This document shows, in pieces, positions 30,201 through 42,500 of a DNA stretch of 64,000 bases. The notes under the pieces are model-generated. The model searched no databases. It saw nothing but the letters and a program-made list of their open reading frames with translations, and was not told where the DNA came from. The DNA lies in the NCBI GenBank assembly GCA_933207985.1, contig OW240912.1, positions 360,772,175 to 360,836,174 on the forward strand, written 5' to 3'. Position 1 is the stretch's first letter. Each line of letters opens with the position of its first letter. Source of the stretch: Pelobates cultripes. Its lineage: Eukaryota; Chordata; Amphibia; Anura; Pelobatidae. The position numbers and the translations under genes are program-made.

Positions 30201-32174
30201 CTGCGAGAATACCAGGAGCTGATGAATGTGAAACTGGCTCTGGATATTGAGATCGCCACCTACAGGAAGATGCTGGAAGGAGAGGAGGGCAGGTGAGTGC
30301 AATATCCTACTGAGAATTTACTAGGTATTCAAACAAACCATACATTCATCAGGTTTCTAACTGTGGACCTACATCATTATGTTCCTATATGTTCTTATCA
30401 TTGAGTCTTTTAGCAGGACAAATTTTGATAGTAATCTCTTTATGTCAATCTCAACATCTCAGTTCTTTAATCTGCTCTTTATTGTTTTATTCTATAATAG
30501 TAATCTTCTGCATCAAGTCTTAATCTCTACAACAATGCACCTGTATCAGACATTATAGCAGTACTTTCACTTCCTTTGATTTGTAATACATGTTTATTTA
30601 TCCCCATAATAACAAATATGTGTTTGCGAGAAAGTTGTGGAAATAGCAACACGCATTAACGGAGAACTAGAAAATTAGAAATACAAATATATGCTTTGAA
30701 TGTTAGAGGTAATCCTGGCTATTAAATTCATGCCCCCCTTTCTAACTAAAATAAAACAGTTTCACTTACCTTTAATCCCATTCCATGACATTCTTTCTAA
30801 GGCCGCCAGTCCATCCCTGTCTGAGATCATCATTACTGAATATCTTAACCAATATTCTATAGAGAAGCATTCAGGGTCTACTGAGCACATAGATATAGAT
30901 ATCTTCACACTGTGGTTCTGATGCTAAGAGGGCCCATTTCAAAGGTAGTATTAAATGGTGTCTGGATATTAATGATTGTTGCTACACCTCATGTTGTCTT
31001 TATTGAAAATAAAAAAAATTTAACAAAATGAATATGCTTATTTTTTGCAAATTATGTTGGGTCATGTGATTGTCTACATGAGACCCTTGATAAGTTACCG
31101 ATATGCGTATTTTGGTATACAGGACTGAGGCCTCACAGGCAGCCAAAACATTATTTTTCTTGGAGTTGACAGACTCCCAGTAAACATTTGGCACATACCA
31201 GCTGTTTTAACCTTTATTACATAGTGGCTGCAAAGAAGAGCACATATCACAGATGTAACTCACTAATGTTCTAAAATAAAAATACAAAACTATACATTTC
31301 AAATAGAATTCCGAATGTTAAAGAACTATACATTTGAAATCAAATGCCATTATATTATTACCACTTATTAATCCTACCAAATGTGAGAAAGTCATTTAGT
31401 GCTAAACTAATACTTTTTATGTTTTGTTTTAGGTTGACTGCACATGACTCTGTTAATATATGTAAGTGAGGCAATATTTAAATAATTTAATTAAATGTTA
31501 ACGAGGACATATGCATACATAGATTAAGCGTGTAACTCACTTGTTAACGTCACACTTTAAATTCTGAATGAGGTACACTGTCACTTTCCTCATTCCAGTG
31601 TTAAATTGATCTATACATTGTTTTACACTGTAAGCAATGTTAGTAACAATTCCTGATTATCATGTAACACACAAACACGTGGTCACCCACACATACATAG
31701 ACAAATGTGCTTAGTAATATACTTAACAGATAACAGATCTTAATGTAAAATTGTAAGTAAAATTCAGACTATAATAAAACACATTTTAATAGTTATTTTA
31801 AGAACTCTGATTTTTCAAACTTTTTTTTAAATTGAATGATTTTTTTATTGGAAAATTGTCCCTCGTTATGTATATTTCTCTATATATTTCATATTTATTA
31901 CAGACCTAAAATGGCTGCTTCTTTGGTTGAAGATTTCAGTCCAGTCAAGTACAAATAGTTAACTTTCTACATTCATGTTTTTCTGCAAATGTTTAACATT
32001 CTACATTCATGTCTTTCAGCTGTGCTACATTCTAGCACTGGAGGAAAATCCAGCTCAGGAGGGAAGTCCCATGGTACAAGTGATCATAAGGGAGGATTCA
32101 GTGCAAGCAGTGGGAGGAGCTTTAGCCACCTTGGCAAAAACAAACATAGCTCTGGCCACGGACACCACTGCTAA
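27232..32174 (+). CDS. Type II keratin, gene B (nine exons, 504 aa)
   Basis: Coding exons are 27232-27684, 28496-28704, 29036-29096, 29199-29294, 29506-29670, 29753-29878, 30072-30292, 31433-31461 and 32020-32174. All borders are AG/GT and the 1515-nt frame is open. The domain plan is as in gene A: His/Ser/Gly head, type II H1 motif, ~311-aa rod with intact helix start and end motifs, and tail ending HGHHC. Differences from neighbours include Lys in GHKKFSS near residue 13, Asp for Glu in [10 protein letters not shown], and Gly for Arg in coil 2 (AIQGLRGE). Intron 7 lacks about 240 bp found in A, C and D, joined at CACACTGTGGTTCTG (about 30911). Intermediate-filament assembly with a type I partner is inferred from the family. 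Confidence 0.95.
28155..28290. mobile_element. Short hAT-type MITE in intron 1 of gene B
   Basis: Orthologous to the gene A copy. Here the left end is the canonical CAGTGGTAGGCAACC. The left flank is GTCTAGAG and the right flank has decayed to GTATAAAG. Confidence 0.75.
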
Positions 32175-32412
32175 AGTAGAAGCTAGCCAACTCTCTACAT
32201 ATATTAGAGCAAAAGTGAAAGTATACATTGTAGTGAAATCACTGGCACTATATATTATCAGTCTGCTATATTGATCTGTTTGGTATTCACTATCCATAGA
32301 TCATTCTCATTTGCAAACTCAAAATATTTCTATTCCCCATCTTCTCTTAGGATAATCCTCACTCATATGTTGTAAATATAAGCTTTACTATCTACCTGTA
32401 CCGTTTCTCTTC

Positions 32413-32418
32413 AATAAA
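32413..32418 (+). terminator. Polyadenylation signal, keratin gene B
   Basis: AATAAA lies about 240 bp after the stop, in the same context as in A and C. Confidence 0.85.
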
Positions 32419-33110
32419 ATGGTATTCATTCAACAATGCTTGATAACATTGTGTTTATTGTAAATTGTTTAAGAATTAACACATTATGGCATTAGGTGTC
32501 ATGGGAAGATTTATCTGAGGCGATAAAAAATTCTATACGATTAAATACTAGATTGTGGTGCTGCGCACGTCATCAAGGCCTTGATTTAATATTTTTAGAT
32601 AAGCTTTTTAAATGATTCAGTTTATTTTTTATAAACTTTTATAATGATTTCATTTTTTGAAACATATTTAGATTTTGTTTCCATACATTTATATACTTTT
32701 TATTTATGACGTCATTTTGATTAGTAAATATTTAGAAAAAAAGTTTTCCAAAATATATTAAATAATTTGTATAGCTTTTCTAAAATATTCAATCATTTGA
32801 ACAGCTTATCTAAAAATAATAAATGAAGCACCATATTAGAGATCACATCATACAGTACTGTTTTAATAAATATGAATGGGCATTAGGGCGATATATTAAT
32901 TGCCTAAGCCCCAAAACATAATGTTCATTCCTTGCACAGTATAAAAATACCCATCTAGATTGCATGGCATGATTAATGCTCCCAATACATTCATCCTTCA
33001 TCTCCCACTTTCTGTTAGTACCTGTTGTAGTGGATTCTGAACTAATTTCAGAATTTTCCATGTTATATGATTTTGCAAAATATACACAAAATGTATTAGT
33101 GAAACAAAAA
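32419..33110. other. Downstream flank of gene B
   Basis: AT-rich sequence homologous to the 3' flanks of A and C. No gene was recognised. Confidence 0.6.
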
Positions 33111-33148
33111 CTATGAAACCAGCTCTTTTACAATAAAACCAATAAGTC

Positions 33149-34745
33149 CAGGTAATACTCGAAAAATTTGAATATTGTGCAAAAGTTCATTTATTTCAGT
33201 AATGCAACGTAAATGGGGAAACTAATATATGAGATAGACGCATTACATGCAAAGCAAGATAGTTCAACCGTGATTTGTCACAAGTGCAATGATTATGGCT
33301 TACAGCTCATGAAAACCCCAAACCTACTATCTCAGTAAATTAGAATATTACATGCAATCAATAAAACAAGGAGTCTACATAGAACAATATCGGACCTCTG
33401 AAAAGTATAAGCATACATATGGACTCAGTACTTGGTTTGGGCCCCTTTTGCAGCAATTACTGCCTCAATGCGGCGTGGCATGGAAGCTATCAGCCTGTGG
33501 CACTGCTGAGGTGTTATGGAAGACCAGGATGCTTCAATAGCGGCCTCCAGCTCTTCGGTTTTTTTTCGGTCTCATGTCTCTCATCTTTCTCTTGGCAATG
33601 CCCCATAAATTCTCTTTGGGGTTTAGGTCAGACGAGTTTGCTGGCCTATCAAGCACAGTAATCCCACGGTCATTGAACAAGGCTTTGGTGCTTTTGGCAG
33701 TGTGGGCAGGGGCCAAGTCCTGATGGAAAATGAAGTCAGCATCCCCATAAAGCTCATCTGCGGAAAGAAGCATAAAGTGCTCCAAAATCTCCTGGTAGAC
33801 GGCTGCGTTGACCCTGGACTTAATGAAGCACAGTGGACCAACACCAGCAGGTGACATGGCTCCCCAAATCAACACAGACTGTGGAAACTTCACACTGGAC
33901 TTCAAGCATCTTGCAGTGTGTGCCTCTCCAGTCTGTATCCTTGGTTTGCAAATGAGATGCAAAATTTGCTCTCATCAGAAAAGAGGACTTTGGACCACTG
34001 AGCAACAGACCAGGTATGTTTTTCTTTAGCCCAGGTAAGACGCTTCTGACGTTGTTTGTTGTTCAGGAGCGGCTCGGCAAGAGGAATACGACATCTGAAG
34101 CCCATGTCCAGGATCCGTCTGTGTGTGGTGGCTCTTGATGCACTGACTCCAGCCTCGGTCTACTCCTTGTGAAAGTCTGCAACACATTTGAATGGCCTTT
34201 TCTAGTCAATCCTCTCCAGGCTGCGTTCATCCCTGCTGCTTGTGCACCTTTTTCTTCCACACTTCCCCCTTCCACTTAACTTTCTATTAATGTGCTTTGA
34301 TACAGCACTTTGGGAACATCCAACTTCCTTCACAATTACCTTTTGAGGCTTTTCCTCCTTATGGAGGGTGTCACTGATGGTTTTCTGCACAACTGTCAGG
34401 TTAGCAGTCTTCCCCATGATTGTGATTCCTACTGAACCAGAGTGAGAGACTATTTAAAGGCTCAGAAACCCTGTACAGGTGTTAGGGCTTACTGAGCTGA
34501 TAAGAGTGGGACATTGTGTGCCTAGAATATTGCACCTTTTCACAATATTCTAATTTACTGAGATTGTGGATTTGGGGTTTTCATGAGCTGTAAGCCATAA
34601 TCATCGCACTTATGACAAATCACGGCTTGAACTATCTTGCTTTTCATGGAATTCGTCTATCTCATATATTAGTTTCGCCTTTTACGTTGCATTACTGAAA
34701 TAAATGAACTTTTGCACGATATTCTAATTTTTCGAGTATCACCTG
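33149..34745 (-). mobile_element. Tc1-like transposon downstream of gene B, decayed
   Basis: The same family and insertion site as downstream of A. Ends are CAGGTAATACTC and GAGTATCACCTG. The original flanking TA has been lost from both sides. Confidence 0.88.
33530..34417 (-). pseudogene. Tc1-like transposase pseudogene (gene B copy)
   Basis: The frame is broken into several pieces. The C-terminal part keeps FHQDLAPAHTAKS and LNPKENLWGIAKRKMRD. A deletion of about a dozen bases relative to the A copy, near 33930, shifts the frame. Stops replace Trp (TAG near 34161) and another codon (TAG near 34204), and the end is shifted by a run of T near 33560. The first lesions are shared with the C copy, so they predate the B/C duplication. 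Confidence 0.85.
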
Positions 34746-34783
34746 GACTTATTGGTTTTATTGTAAAAGAGCTGGTTTCATAG

Positions 34784-36131
34784 TTCAAAAAAAAATATAG
34801 ATGTTTTCAAAAATATTCACAATGGTCCTATCAAATGGGGTAAAACCATCTGGCTGCCTATCCAGCAATATTAAATTGAGGCCAAAATCCAGTGTGTAGT
34901 AAATAACCCGTCAGTTCTGAGCATTGCTTGAAGTGACACAATTGCTGAAGGATATACGCACAAATGGTAAGTTTTATTGTCTGTGTTACTTTACATAAAA
35001 AACAGATATAGAAACAGAGGTAGAGGTAGAAATTGTGTAATATTGTGAATGTGACAATTACATTGGCAGTACGAATAATTACTCTTCTGTGAGACAATAA
35101 AGAAACCAATGTAGAATATGTGACTCTCATATGATACCTGCCAAAGTACAGGTAGGAATAGAAAAGATTACCATTCCAAAACAAGTTTGTACTTTTTCCA
35201 TCCTTTCATCATCTATAAAAATAGGAGATAAAGTGCTACTCTGTTAGTTTAAAAAGAAGGCACTCAGAAAAGGATGATCAGTCGGCAGAGTCCTGACCAA
35301 AAACTCAAACGTCTTTTCTTTTTATTTGTGAAATGTACTTTATGATGAAGTGTAGTTGCAGAGATAAGCACAATCATACAGTTAAAACACTCTCTCGTTT
35401 AGCTTGTCTACCAAACAATAACTATTAAAAAAAGTGGTTGGATATCTCAGCCCAAACTACATATCTAAAGACATATCTCCCTATTCACACACTATACATT
35501 TATCTGTCCCAAACTTTGAGTATCTTCCCATAACTCATCCTTCCCCCATTTGAGGACCTTTACATAAAGCCCAAATTGTGTGTCTCTCACCATATCACCT
35601 TTTCCCCCACAACTTGTGTGAACAACTTCATCTGCCATGAGCTATGTTAGTGTGTGAATGTTTTGGCTGAGTTACATGTCAAGTCTTCTTGCCTTTACGT
35701 GCCATATCTGCTGACGGGATTTGTACAGAAACATTTTGCCAAATTACAGTGGTAGCATGGTGATAACATTTACATTAGTCAGACTGGCCAAAAAAGGTTT
35801 CAAGAATGCCAAGTTAAAGTGATACAAGGCTGTTGTCTGCTATAAAAGTGCAAACAAGCTCAAGTCCTCATGGGTTTTTCCTCTGGTTAAATCAGAATTT
35901 CACTTTCTTTAAAGAACTGTCACCGCAAAACTATGTTTACTATCATAACACTGTCATCAAGGTGAAATTTGATAAAATTCATTTTTTGTTAAATATTTGC
36001 TGCAGGGAAATAATATATATTTCATTAGTAGATAAGAAACATTTAAATGACTATTTCTTCAAACATAAAAGTCAAGATTTGAAAAAAATATGGCAGAATA
36101 AATTGGCAAGCAATCCATTACTTAAAGTACT
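34784..36131. other. Intergenic spacer between genes B and C
   Basis: Almost identical to the C-D spacer (47114-48464), including long stretches without a difference at an offset of 12330 bp. The small open frames in it are identical in both copies only because the DNA is. No gene was recognised. Confidence 0.6.
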
Positions 36132-37376
36132 TTAACCCCTTAAGACCTGGCCAATTGTAGAAGTTGTCATCAAAACAAAATGTAAACAAAACCTTTAATT
36201 TGCGCTACATGTATGTTCAGGCGTAATTCACCTATTCAAACTTAGCGTTCATATTTGATTGTGTGTGAAAAATGCAAAAAAATAAATTGAACGCTCATTT
36301 TGGCCAGTGTTTGTGACTAAGTGGCTACTAAAAAAGACTGGACATACCTCATTTGTATTACCCTGCGTTGTCTACTTTTGCAAATGGTTGCCATCATGGG
36401 GCTAATTCTCATTCCTGAGCTAACATAAGGTCTCAAAGGCAAAATAACCAATAGGGGAAATTTCAATGTGAAAAAAGTAAATTTGAGCCTTATATTTGAC
36501 TCAGTAACTTTTGAAAACACCATAAAACCTGTACATAGGGGGTACTGTTATACTCAGGAGACTACGCCGATCACAAATATTAGTGTTTTAAAATAGTAAA
36601 CTGTATCACAACAATTATACCATCCGTGAAAGTACAATTTGTGTGTTAAAAATGCAAACAACTGAATTTTGACTGACTATTTCATTGTTGAGATATGTTT
36701 TACTATTTTTAAAAGCTAATATTTGTGTCCAGCGAAGTCTCCCGAGTAAAACAGTAACCCCCATATACAGGTTTTATGGTGTCCTAGAAAGTTACAGGGT
36801 TAAATTGAGGGCATGCGAGTCAAATTCTCTGGACTTTCTGCCTGGGTTGTCGGGCAGGTCCCTCAGATTGTAATTAATAAAATGACTTGATTATGTAAAA
36901 ACATTATATAAATATATTTGTAGAATTAAAATATATATGTATATGTATGTGTATAAATATAACATTTTTTTTAAATAATTTTTTATTTACATATATCTAT
37001 ATATATATATATATATATACAAATGTAGGTAGATAGATAGATAGAGATACATATATGTATTTATAACGTCATTCTAAATGTACTTGGAATTTAATATAGA
37101 TGTTTATTAATGTATATTAATATCAAAATACAGTTAGAACAATATTTTTTAAATATTTTTAAAAATATTTATTTATTTCATTTTTTTCAATTTATTTATT
37201 AATTATTATTATTATATATAATTATATATATGTAAAATTAACATCATTCTAAGTGTATTTTAATATTAATAGACACATAATTTATATATATATATATATT
37301 AATATTAAAATACACCTTTATTAATGTTGTATTTATGTGTATGTGTACATAAAAGTACTTAGATCATATATATATA

Positions 37377-38939
37377 CAGGGAGTGCAGAATTATTAGGCA
37401 AGTTGTATTTTTGAGGATTAATTTTATTATTGAACAACAACCATGTTCTCAATGAACCCAAAAAACTCATTAATATCAAAGCTGAATATTTTTGGAAGTA
37501 GTTTTTAGTTTGTTTTTAGTTTTAGCTATGTTAGGGGGATATCTCTGTGTGCAGGTGACTATTACTGTGCATAATTATTAGGCAACTTAACAAAAAACAA
37601 ATATATACCCATTTCAATTATTTATTATTACCAGTGAAACCAATATAACATCTCAACATTCACAAATATACATTTCTGACATTCAAAAACAAAACAAAAA
37701 CAAATCAGTGACCAATATAGCCACCTTTCTTTGCAAGGACACTCAAAAGCCTGCCATCCATGGATTCTGTCAGTGTTTTGATCTGTTCACCATCAACATT
37801 GCGTGCAGCAGCAACCACAGCCTCCCAGACACTGTTCAGAGAGGTGTACTGTTTTCCCTCCTTGTAAATCTCACATTTGATGATGGACCACAGGTTCTCA
37901 ATGGGGTTCAGATCAGGTGAACAAGGAGGCCATGTCATTAGATTTTCTTCTTTTATACCCTTTCTTGCCAGCCACGCTGTGGAGTACTTGGACGCGTGTG
38001 ATGGAGCATTGTCCTGCATGAAAATCATGTTTTTCTTGAAGGATGCAGACTTCTTCCTGTACCACTGCTTGAAGAAGGTGTCTTCCAGGAACTGGCAGTA
38101 GGACTGGGAGTTGAGCTTGACTCCATCCTCAACCCGAAAAGGCCCCACAAGCTCATCTTTGATGATACCAGCCCAAACCAGTACTCCACCTCCACCTTGC
38201 TGGCGTCTGAGTCGGACTGGAGCTCTCTGCCCTTTACCAATCCAGCCACGGGCCCATCCATCTGGCCCATCAAGACTCACTCTCATTTCATCAGTCCATA
38301 AAACCTTAGAAAAATCAGTCTTGAGATATTTCTTGGCCCAGTCTTGACGTTTCAGCTTGTGTGTCTTGTTCAGTGGTGGTCGTCTTTCAGCCTTTCTTAC
38401 CTTGGCCATGTCTCTGAGTATTGCACACCTTGTGCTTTTGGGCACTCCAGTGATGTTGCAGCTCTGAAATATGGCCAAACTGGTGGCAAGTGGCATCGTG
38501 GCAGCTGCACGCTTGACTTTTCTCAGTTCATGGGCAGTTATTTTGCGCCTTGGTTTTTCCACACGCTTCTTGCGACCCTGTTGACTATTTTGAATGAAAC
38601 GCTTGATTGTTCGATGATCACGCTTCAGAAGCTTTGCAATTTTAAGAGTGCTGCATCCCTCTGCAAGATATCTCACTATTTTTGACTTTTCTGAGCCTGT
38701 CAAGTCCTTCTTTTGACCCATTTTGCCAAAGGAAAGGAAGTTGCCTAATAATTATGCACACCTGATATAGGGTGTTGATGTCATTAGACCACACCCCTTC
38801 TCATTACAGAGATGCACATCACCTAATATGCTTAATTGGTAGTAGGCTTTCGAGCCTATACAGCTTGGAGTAAGACAACATGCATAAAGAGGATGATGTG
38901 GTCAAAATACTAATTTGCCTAATAATTCTGCACTCCCAT
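37377..38939 (-). mobile_element. Young Tc1-like DD37E transposon with intact transposase
   Basis: The left end CAGGGAGTGCAGAATTATTA and the right end TAATAATTCTGCACTCCC are near-perfect inverted repeats, and TGCATAATTATTAGGCAAC recurs inside as a subterminal repeat. It lies in a (TA)n tract, so the TA duplication cannot be placed exactly. The B and D copies of the host element have no such insertion, so it arrived after the duplication. The ends and the DD37E spacing match the TRT-type Tc1/mariner group as I know it. Confidence 0.92.
37705..38721 (-). CDS. Tc1/mariner DD37E transposase, apparently intact (338 aa)
   Basis: An uninterrupted frame from ATG (MGQKKDLTGSEK) to stop, the usual length for a Tc1-like transposase. 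The N-terminal helix-turn-helix region (about 8-120) has CSTLKIAKLLKRDHRTIKR and a basic stretch GRKKRVEKPRRK. The catalytic triad is Asp144 (LWTDEMRVSLDG), Asp237 (FMQDNAPSHASK) and Glu275 (SPDLNPIENLWS). There are 37 residues between the last two, which defines DD37E. The enzyme would cut and paste the element at TA sites. All catalytic residues and both ends are present, so activity is possible but unproven. It is antisense to the keratins. Confidence 0.93.
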   Translation of the reverse strand: MGQKKDLTGSEKSKIVRYLAEGCSTLKIAKLLKRDHRTIKRFIQNSQQGRKKRVEKPRRKITAHELRKVKRAAATMPLATSLAIFQSCNITGVPKSTRCAILRDMAKVRKAERRPPLNKTHKLKRQDWAKKYLKTDFSKVLWTDEMRVSLDGPDGWARGWIGKGQRAPVRLRRQQGGGGVLVWAGIIKDELVGPFRVEDGVKLNSQSYCQFLEDTFFKQWYRKKSASFKKNMIFMQDNAPSHASKYSTAWLARKGIKEENLMTWPPCSPDLNPIENLWSIIKCEIYKEGKQYTSLNSVWEAVVAAARNVDGEQIKTLTESMDGRLLSVLAKKGGYIGH

Positions 38940-39464
38940 ATATATATATATATATGAACCGAGTATTTTTATTTACTTTATTAAACATTTTATTCCCTTT
39001 TTAAACCTTTATAAACTTTTTTGCAGGCATTAGGGGGACTGCCTGAGAACTCACGCAGGCCCCCTGCAGTCAGTGCAAAGCCGGCTATTCCGGTCATGTG
39101 ATCACAAAGACCGTTTTGCCAGGGGAACCGGATCAGCCAGAGGAAGTGTGCCTGAGCTCCCAGACAGACCCCAGAATAGTGACTGCTGTTGGGGGGAAGT
39201 TCAGGGACCCGGTAAGTACAAAGAATGGCGAGGACGTTCTATGCCACCATCCGGCGTTTTGGACCACCACAAAATGGAAGTCATGGAACGCCCGTCCTTA
39301 CGGGGTTAAACTAAAGGAAGCCAACAATAAATGCATTGAGCTTTGATGACATAGGTGTGTTAAAGTTTTATTTACATGAAATCAGACAGCAATAATACTC
39401 CCAAACAATGATCATAGCAACTAATAACATTATTTTTGGTGAGCGAGCCAACACCCATTGGAAG

Positions 39465-39472
39465 TATAAAAA
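39465..39472 (+). promoter_or_regulatory. TATA box, keratin gene C
   Basis: TATAAAAA lies 98 bp before the ATG. The proximal promoter is nearly identical to that of B. Confidence 0.85.
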
Positions 39473-39562
39473 GAGTGAGTTTTTGTCTGGAAGATGTGAA
39501 TCGCCTAAGCAGACTTAACGTGACCTCTACATCCTTACATCTCCTCTGCAAGAATTAACATC

Positions 39563-42500
39563 ATGTCTCATCACTCCATCCTTGGTACCTCTGGACACAA
39601 GAACTTCAGCTCCTGTTCAATGGCTTCTCCTAAACATGGCAGCTCTTACCACACATTATCTCACTCCTCCAAATCAGCAGCTCATGGTCATAAGACACTG
39701 CATTGCTTTAGCAGCAGAAGTGCCCATAGTATGGGTTCCAGGGGAAACAAGATCTCAATGGGAAGCTGCCATTCTGGGAAAAATGGACACGCATCTGGAC
39801 ATGGATCTGGATATGGATCTGGTTTTGGTATTGGAGGTATTGGTTATGGATTTGGGGGATCTGGTTGCTCTGGAGGTATCAACAACGTTACTGTGAACCA
39901 AGGTCTTCTGGCTCCTCTCAACCTGGAGATCGACCCAAGCATTCAGCGAGTGAGGACTGAAGAGAAGAATCAGATTAGGGGACTGAATGACAAATTTGCT
40001 TCTTTCATTGACAAGGTGAGATAATTTTAATGAATACGTGGAATAAAGAAATAACTTAATTCGTAATATGCGGATGTGCTATTTCTTCTTAAAATAGATG
40101 TGCAAAGGTTAAAAAAGGGGAAAAGTTACTTAATTTCACACTTCTATAGCCATTTATGCTGATTGTTCAAACTGGTATCAATCGGTGTTTTTATGTCTTA
40201 ATTTCAAGAGGTTATGAAACAACAAAATTAAACTATTTTGCAGTTTACATCAAAATAGTGTGCTTTCAGAAGCATTTTTGCTGCAGAAGCCAATGCCTAC
40301 TAATATCAGCACTTTTATATATTTTTTTATGAATAAAATATTATATATTGCAATTTAAGTGCAATGTAATTACAGCTAGATCTACAATAAGTGTTAACTA
40401 TTTCATTAGGGTTTTATCTAGATATGCTATTACAGAACAAGTTACTAACTTCTGAATGATTTGGGATACAAGTAATGTCTAGAGAAGTGGTAGGCAACCT
40501 TCAGCACTCCAGATGTTGTGAACTACATTACCTTTAATGCTCTTACAGTCATAATGCTAGCAAAGGAGCAGGGGACATGAATTCCACAACATCTAGAGAG
40601 CCAAAGGATGCCTATCTCTGGTATAAAGACTTGTATGGGTTACTAAATTTCTATTGCAGTCTAATATTAATAATAATAAAAATACTATTTTCATTACATG
40701 CTGAAATAAGGCATGCTTCTATGTCACTTGTAGAACATTTTACACATTTTCTAAAATATTATTAGACACCTTGTACTAAATATATATGGTTTCTAACAAA
40801 AAGTATAAAATTATTTTTTTTTCTAGGTTAGATTTTTGGAACAGCAGAATAAAATGCTGGAGACAAAGTGGTCTTTATTACAAGAACAGAAAAGTGCCCA
40901 CTTTCAGATAGAACCACTGTTTGAGGCTTTTATTGGTAACCTCAGGAGACAGCTGGAGAGTCTGGGATGTGAAAGAGAACGTCTGGACTCAGAAAGGAAC
41001 AATATGGAGCAATCTGTGGAAGAACTAAGGAGAAGGTATGCTATGTCTTCAATGTTTGCACAATTTCCAATTTCCAACACATTATTTGTCTATATTTTTG
41101 CATGTGCTCTCTTAAAATGTATTTAAAAGTCCAGTCCACTTTAATATTATTAAGAAGAAAATGTAAAGTTAAAAGTTTCTTAAGAAAAAGCACCCTGTAT
41201 ATTTAGAAATGTGTATGCTTGTTATTAATGTTTAACATTCTATTGTAGATATGAAGAAGAAGTGAACAGACGCACAGCTGCAGAGAATGAGTTTGTTGGA
41301 ATAAAGAGGGTGAGTGATATCATACATAAATTGAATCTATATGTAAAAGAATAACAAATATAAACATATATCTATAATTTTACTGTTACTATGCATTCAT
41401 CTATTCTTCAGGATGTAGACGCAGCTTTTATGAATAGAGCGGAATTACAAGGAAAGGCTGATTCCCTGAATGAAGAGATCAGTTTCTTGAGGACTCTGTA
41501 TGATGCGGTAAATATAGTTTCACTTTTCTCTGTTGCTAATTTGGAAAGATTTAATATCCATGACATCAGTCATTTTACAAGGAATGCAAAACAAATATGA
41601 AGTATATTTACGACCCCAAATATATCTAAGTATGTCAGTTTAGAATGCCTTTATGTTAATACGTGAGAAAATTAAGTTTTTTACAACCACGCCTCGTCTG
41701 TTCTTTGTATCCTTATAGGAAATAGCCCAGCTCCAGGCTCAGATCTCAGACACCTCAGTGGTTGTGTCCATGGATAACAGTCGGGATCTGGACCTGGATG
41801 GAATCATTGCTGAGGTCAGATCTCAATATGAGGACATTGCTAACAGGAGCAGAGCTGAGGCGGAGGCCACGTACCAGTCACGGGTGAGTCTATCCAATTC
41901 AAATCATACAGATCATTACCTATAAAAAATGTTTCTACAATAACTTTTCTTTTGCATTTGGCAGTTTGAGGAGCTTCAGACAGCGGCAGGAAGGAATGGG
42001 AACAATCTGCAGAGCAGCAGAGATGAGATCTGTGAATTAAATCGTGCAATTCAGAGACTAAGAGGAGAAATTGACAATGTGAAAGCACAGGTAAAACAGG
42101 TTTTACATCAAGTGAATAAACCAGGTAGTTGAAGAGATAAAATTAAATAAAATTTAGATTCAGCAAAATCAGCACTTCAATTGATATTGTTAACATTTCC
42201 TAACTATATTCACTTGAAAAAAGTGACTCTCAAAAACAGAAGTGTAACTACAAGTAATATAATAATGTATAAAAACATTTCAGCGCTCTGCACTTGAATC
42301 TGCAATAAATGAAGCTGAGGAACGTGGAGAATCTGCTGTCAGAGATGCCAAGAGCAAGCTTTCTGAGCTGGAAGGTGCTCTACAAAAGGCCAAGCAGGAC
42401 ATGGCTCGTCAACTCCGAGAATACCAGGAGCTGATGAATGTGAAACTGGCTCTGGATATTGAGATTGCCACCTACAGGAAGATGCTGGAAGGAGAGGAGG

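Larger units (their letters stand above)
33111..34783. repeat. 39-bp inverted duplication bracketing the Tc1 element of gene B
   Basis: The sequence starting CTATGAAACCAGCTC at 33111-33149 is the exact reverse complement of 34745-34783. The right-hand copy is native: the same sequence follows the element in C, and its inner part in A. The left-hand copy is extra and unique to B. Confidence 0.85.
36136..39305. mobile_element. TTAA-flanked piggyBac-like element upstream of gene C, with nested Tc1-like element
   Basis: The same insertion as upstream of B. TTAA is at 36132-36135 and 39306-39309, with CCCCTTAAGACC and CGTCCTTACGGGG ends. It is longer than in B because a Tc1-like transposon (37377-38939) has inserted into its TA-rich tract. 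Confidence 0.85.

Noticed and set aside
34858..35184. A 108-codon - strand frame identical in the B-C and C-D spacers (also 47188-47514)
   Set aside because: The spacers themselves are nearly identical DNA, so identity is no sign of selection. The composition is random and no homology is recognised.
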